Below are positions 62,890 to 64,000 of a stretch of DNA of 64,000 bases, in pieces. Positions within the stretch are counted from its first letter, which is position 1. Each line of letters starts with the position of its first letter. The stretch is from Pithys albifrons albifrons. Lineage: Eukaryota > Chordata > Aves > Passeriformes > Thamnophilidae. The notes under the pieces were generated by a model. The model had not been told where the DNA came from and did no database searches. It saw nothing but the letters and a program-made list of their open reading frames with translations. The DNA lies in NCBI RefSeq assembly GCF_047495875.1, contig NC_092497.1, positions 71,418,134-71,482,133 on the forward strand, given 5' to 3'. The translations under genes and the position numbers were made by a program.

Positions 62890-62995
62890 GTGAAGTGCAC
62901 AGACTTGGGGCTGTCCTGTGCAGGGCTGAGTTGGACTCGCTGATACTTTTGGGTCTTTTCCATCTCAGAAGCTTCTGTAATTCCGTGACACACCG
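62890..62995 (+). mobile_element. CR1 3' end next to the 63-kb CpG island
   Basis: GAGTTGGACTCGCTGATACT and CTTCTGTAATTCCGTGAC are a diverged CR1 3' end in plus orientation, opposite to the CR1 it adjoins. Confidence 0.7.
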
Positions 62996-63099
62996 AGTTC
63001 CCTTCCCGGCATTACTTTTCCTCTGGTACAACCCCACACCCCAAAGAAGCCATAGTGGGGCACAGGCGCCCCATGTCACCCGCACCCCGAGGGCACACC

Positions 63100-63287
63100 C
63101 CGGGCCGGCGCCTTCGGCAGGACCCCAAAGGCAGGACCCAACACCCCGGGCCGGCGCCCTCGGAAGGGGCCCCGGAGGCAGGACCGAACACCCCGGGCCG
63201 ACGGCCCTCCGAGGGCGCCCCGGCGGCAGGACCGAACACGCCGGGCCGGCGGCCCTCCGAGGGTGCCCCGGCGGCAGGACCGGAGCG
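63100..63287 (+). repeat. GC-rich tandem repeat, 4 units of 46-48 bp
   Basis: Units begin CCGGGCCGG or CCGGGCCGA at 63100, 63146, 63193 and 63241, and share the segment GGCAGGACCGAACAC. Units 3 and 4 are the most alike. The repeat explains the repetitive PGRRPSEGAPAAGP frame that appears here, which is not a gene. Confidence 0.85.
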
Positions 63288-63399
63288 CGGCCCGCCCGCG
63301 GCTGCTCCTACCGGCGCCCCCTGCCTGCCGCAGGCCGCTCCCGGCCCGCCGCCACCGCCTCCTTTCGGGGCGGGCCCCGGACGAGCCTGTAGGCGTTGG

Positions 63400-63551
63400 A
63401 GGGGAGAAAGTAACATGGTGGCCGCTTCCTCCCTAAACAGGAACGCTGGCGGGTCTGGCAGACCCTGAGGGAGCGGCGGGCGCGGGGAGAAGCTCGGGGC
63501 CCGGAGCGCCCCGCGTACCAGAGGCAGCTGCGGGCCGCGGGCCGGCGGCAG
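63400..63551 (+). other. Candidate noncoding first exon (DENND4C?)
   Basis: A consensus donor GGCAG|GTGAGC follows 63551 in the CpG island. Upstream is a short open frame from the ATG at 63415-63417 (MVAASSLNRNAGGSGRP, stop just before 63470), which would act as an upstream ORF. The transcription start was not seen. Confidence 0.4.
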
Positions 63552-64000
63552 GTGAGCGGCGGCGGCAGCAGGAGGGGAGGGATGCAGGGCGGGCAGGGAG
63601 GGGGCCTGACAGGCGAGGAGAGAAGCGGCGCCTCGCCCGGGTCCCACCGCCCCCGCCGAGGGGCGCGGCGCTCTGGAGCGGGTCCCTTCTCCTCCTCCCT
63701 ACTTGTCGGCCTTCTCCTGAACGCGTCCGAAGGAGCGTTCTCTCCTCGCCGGACAGGCGGCAGGTTCGGGGTGTTGCCCGGGCGCCGAGCCGGTCCCTGG
63801 GAAGTGCTTCTGCCCTGCCCTGCCCTGCCTCGGCAAAGCTTCCGTGCCGGGACGACTCCTGGCCCCGCACTGCACGGAGCCAGGCAGGGCGGAAACGCTT
63901 CCAGGGCTTTTTCATTTAATTATTATCATGATAATGGTTACTTTCCCTGCTCCCCTCGGCCGCGCCCGCCCTAGGGGCGCGGGGCTCTCCAGCGGCGCAG

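Larger units (their letters stand above)
63040..64000 (+). promoter_or_regulatory. DENND4C: CpG island, probable DENND4C promoter
   Basis: A dense CpG island runs to the window edge. In human, DENND4C lies beyond PLIN2 and reads away from it, which fits a rightward promoter here. No DENN-domain coding sequence is in the window, so the name rests on synteny only. Confidence 0.55.

Noticed and set aside
62877..63974. Pro/Gly/Arg-rich ORFs at the right end
   Set aside because: They arise from the tandem repeat and the CpG island on both strands.

Overview
The window is nuclear DNA from a bird. Evidence: many CR1 LINE fragments with the typical avian 3' ends, several avian-type LTRs, and vertebrate intron-exon genes in the order HAUS6 - PLIN2 - (CpG island expected for DENND4C). 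This order matches human 9p22, which in birds lies on the Z chromosome; the Z placement is inference from synteny, not read from the sequence.

Layout. 1-3.9 kb: three minus-strand CR1 copies, the first split by an inserted LTR. 3.9-21.9 kb: HAUS6 on the minus strand. Seventeen coding exons could be placed by splice sites, reading phase and family resemblance; exon 1 sits in a CpG island at 21.5-22.1 kb. HAUS6 introns carry CR1 copies and a solo LTR with a perfect 6-bp target duplication. 22.9-28.8 kb: a set of phase-compatible minus-strand exons that look like the 3' part of an unidentified protein-coding gene. One of its introns holds a 634-bp palindromic retroposon made of inverted 5S rRNA-like sequences around an antisense tRNA-Gln-like core. 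29-36 kb: PLIN2 (minus strand), eight exons with a noncoding exon 1 in a CpG island. 36-63 kb: a gene-poor interval with CR1 fragments and at least six LTR insertions. One of these, at 50.6-52.7 kb, is a multi-level nest whose outer LTR still has a perfect 5-bp target duplication. 63.0-64.0 kb: a CpG island with a 46-48-bp tandem repeat and a plausible plus-strand first exon, read as the DENND4C promoter by synteny.

Function. HAUS6 is a subunit of the augmin complex, which recruits gamma-tubulin to spindle microtubules. PLIN2 coats lipid droplets. They are neighbours but not functionally linked. Both, and the unidentified gene between them, read leftward in tandem; the 63-kb promoter reads rightward, so PLIN2 and the putative DENND4C are divergent across about 27 kb of repeat-rich DNA.
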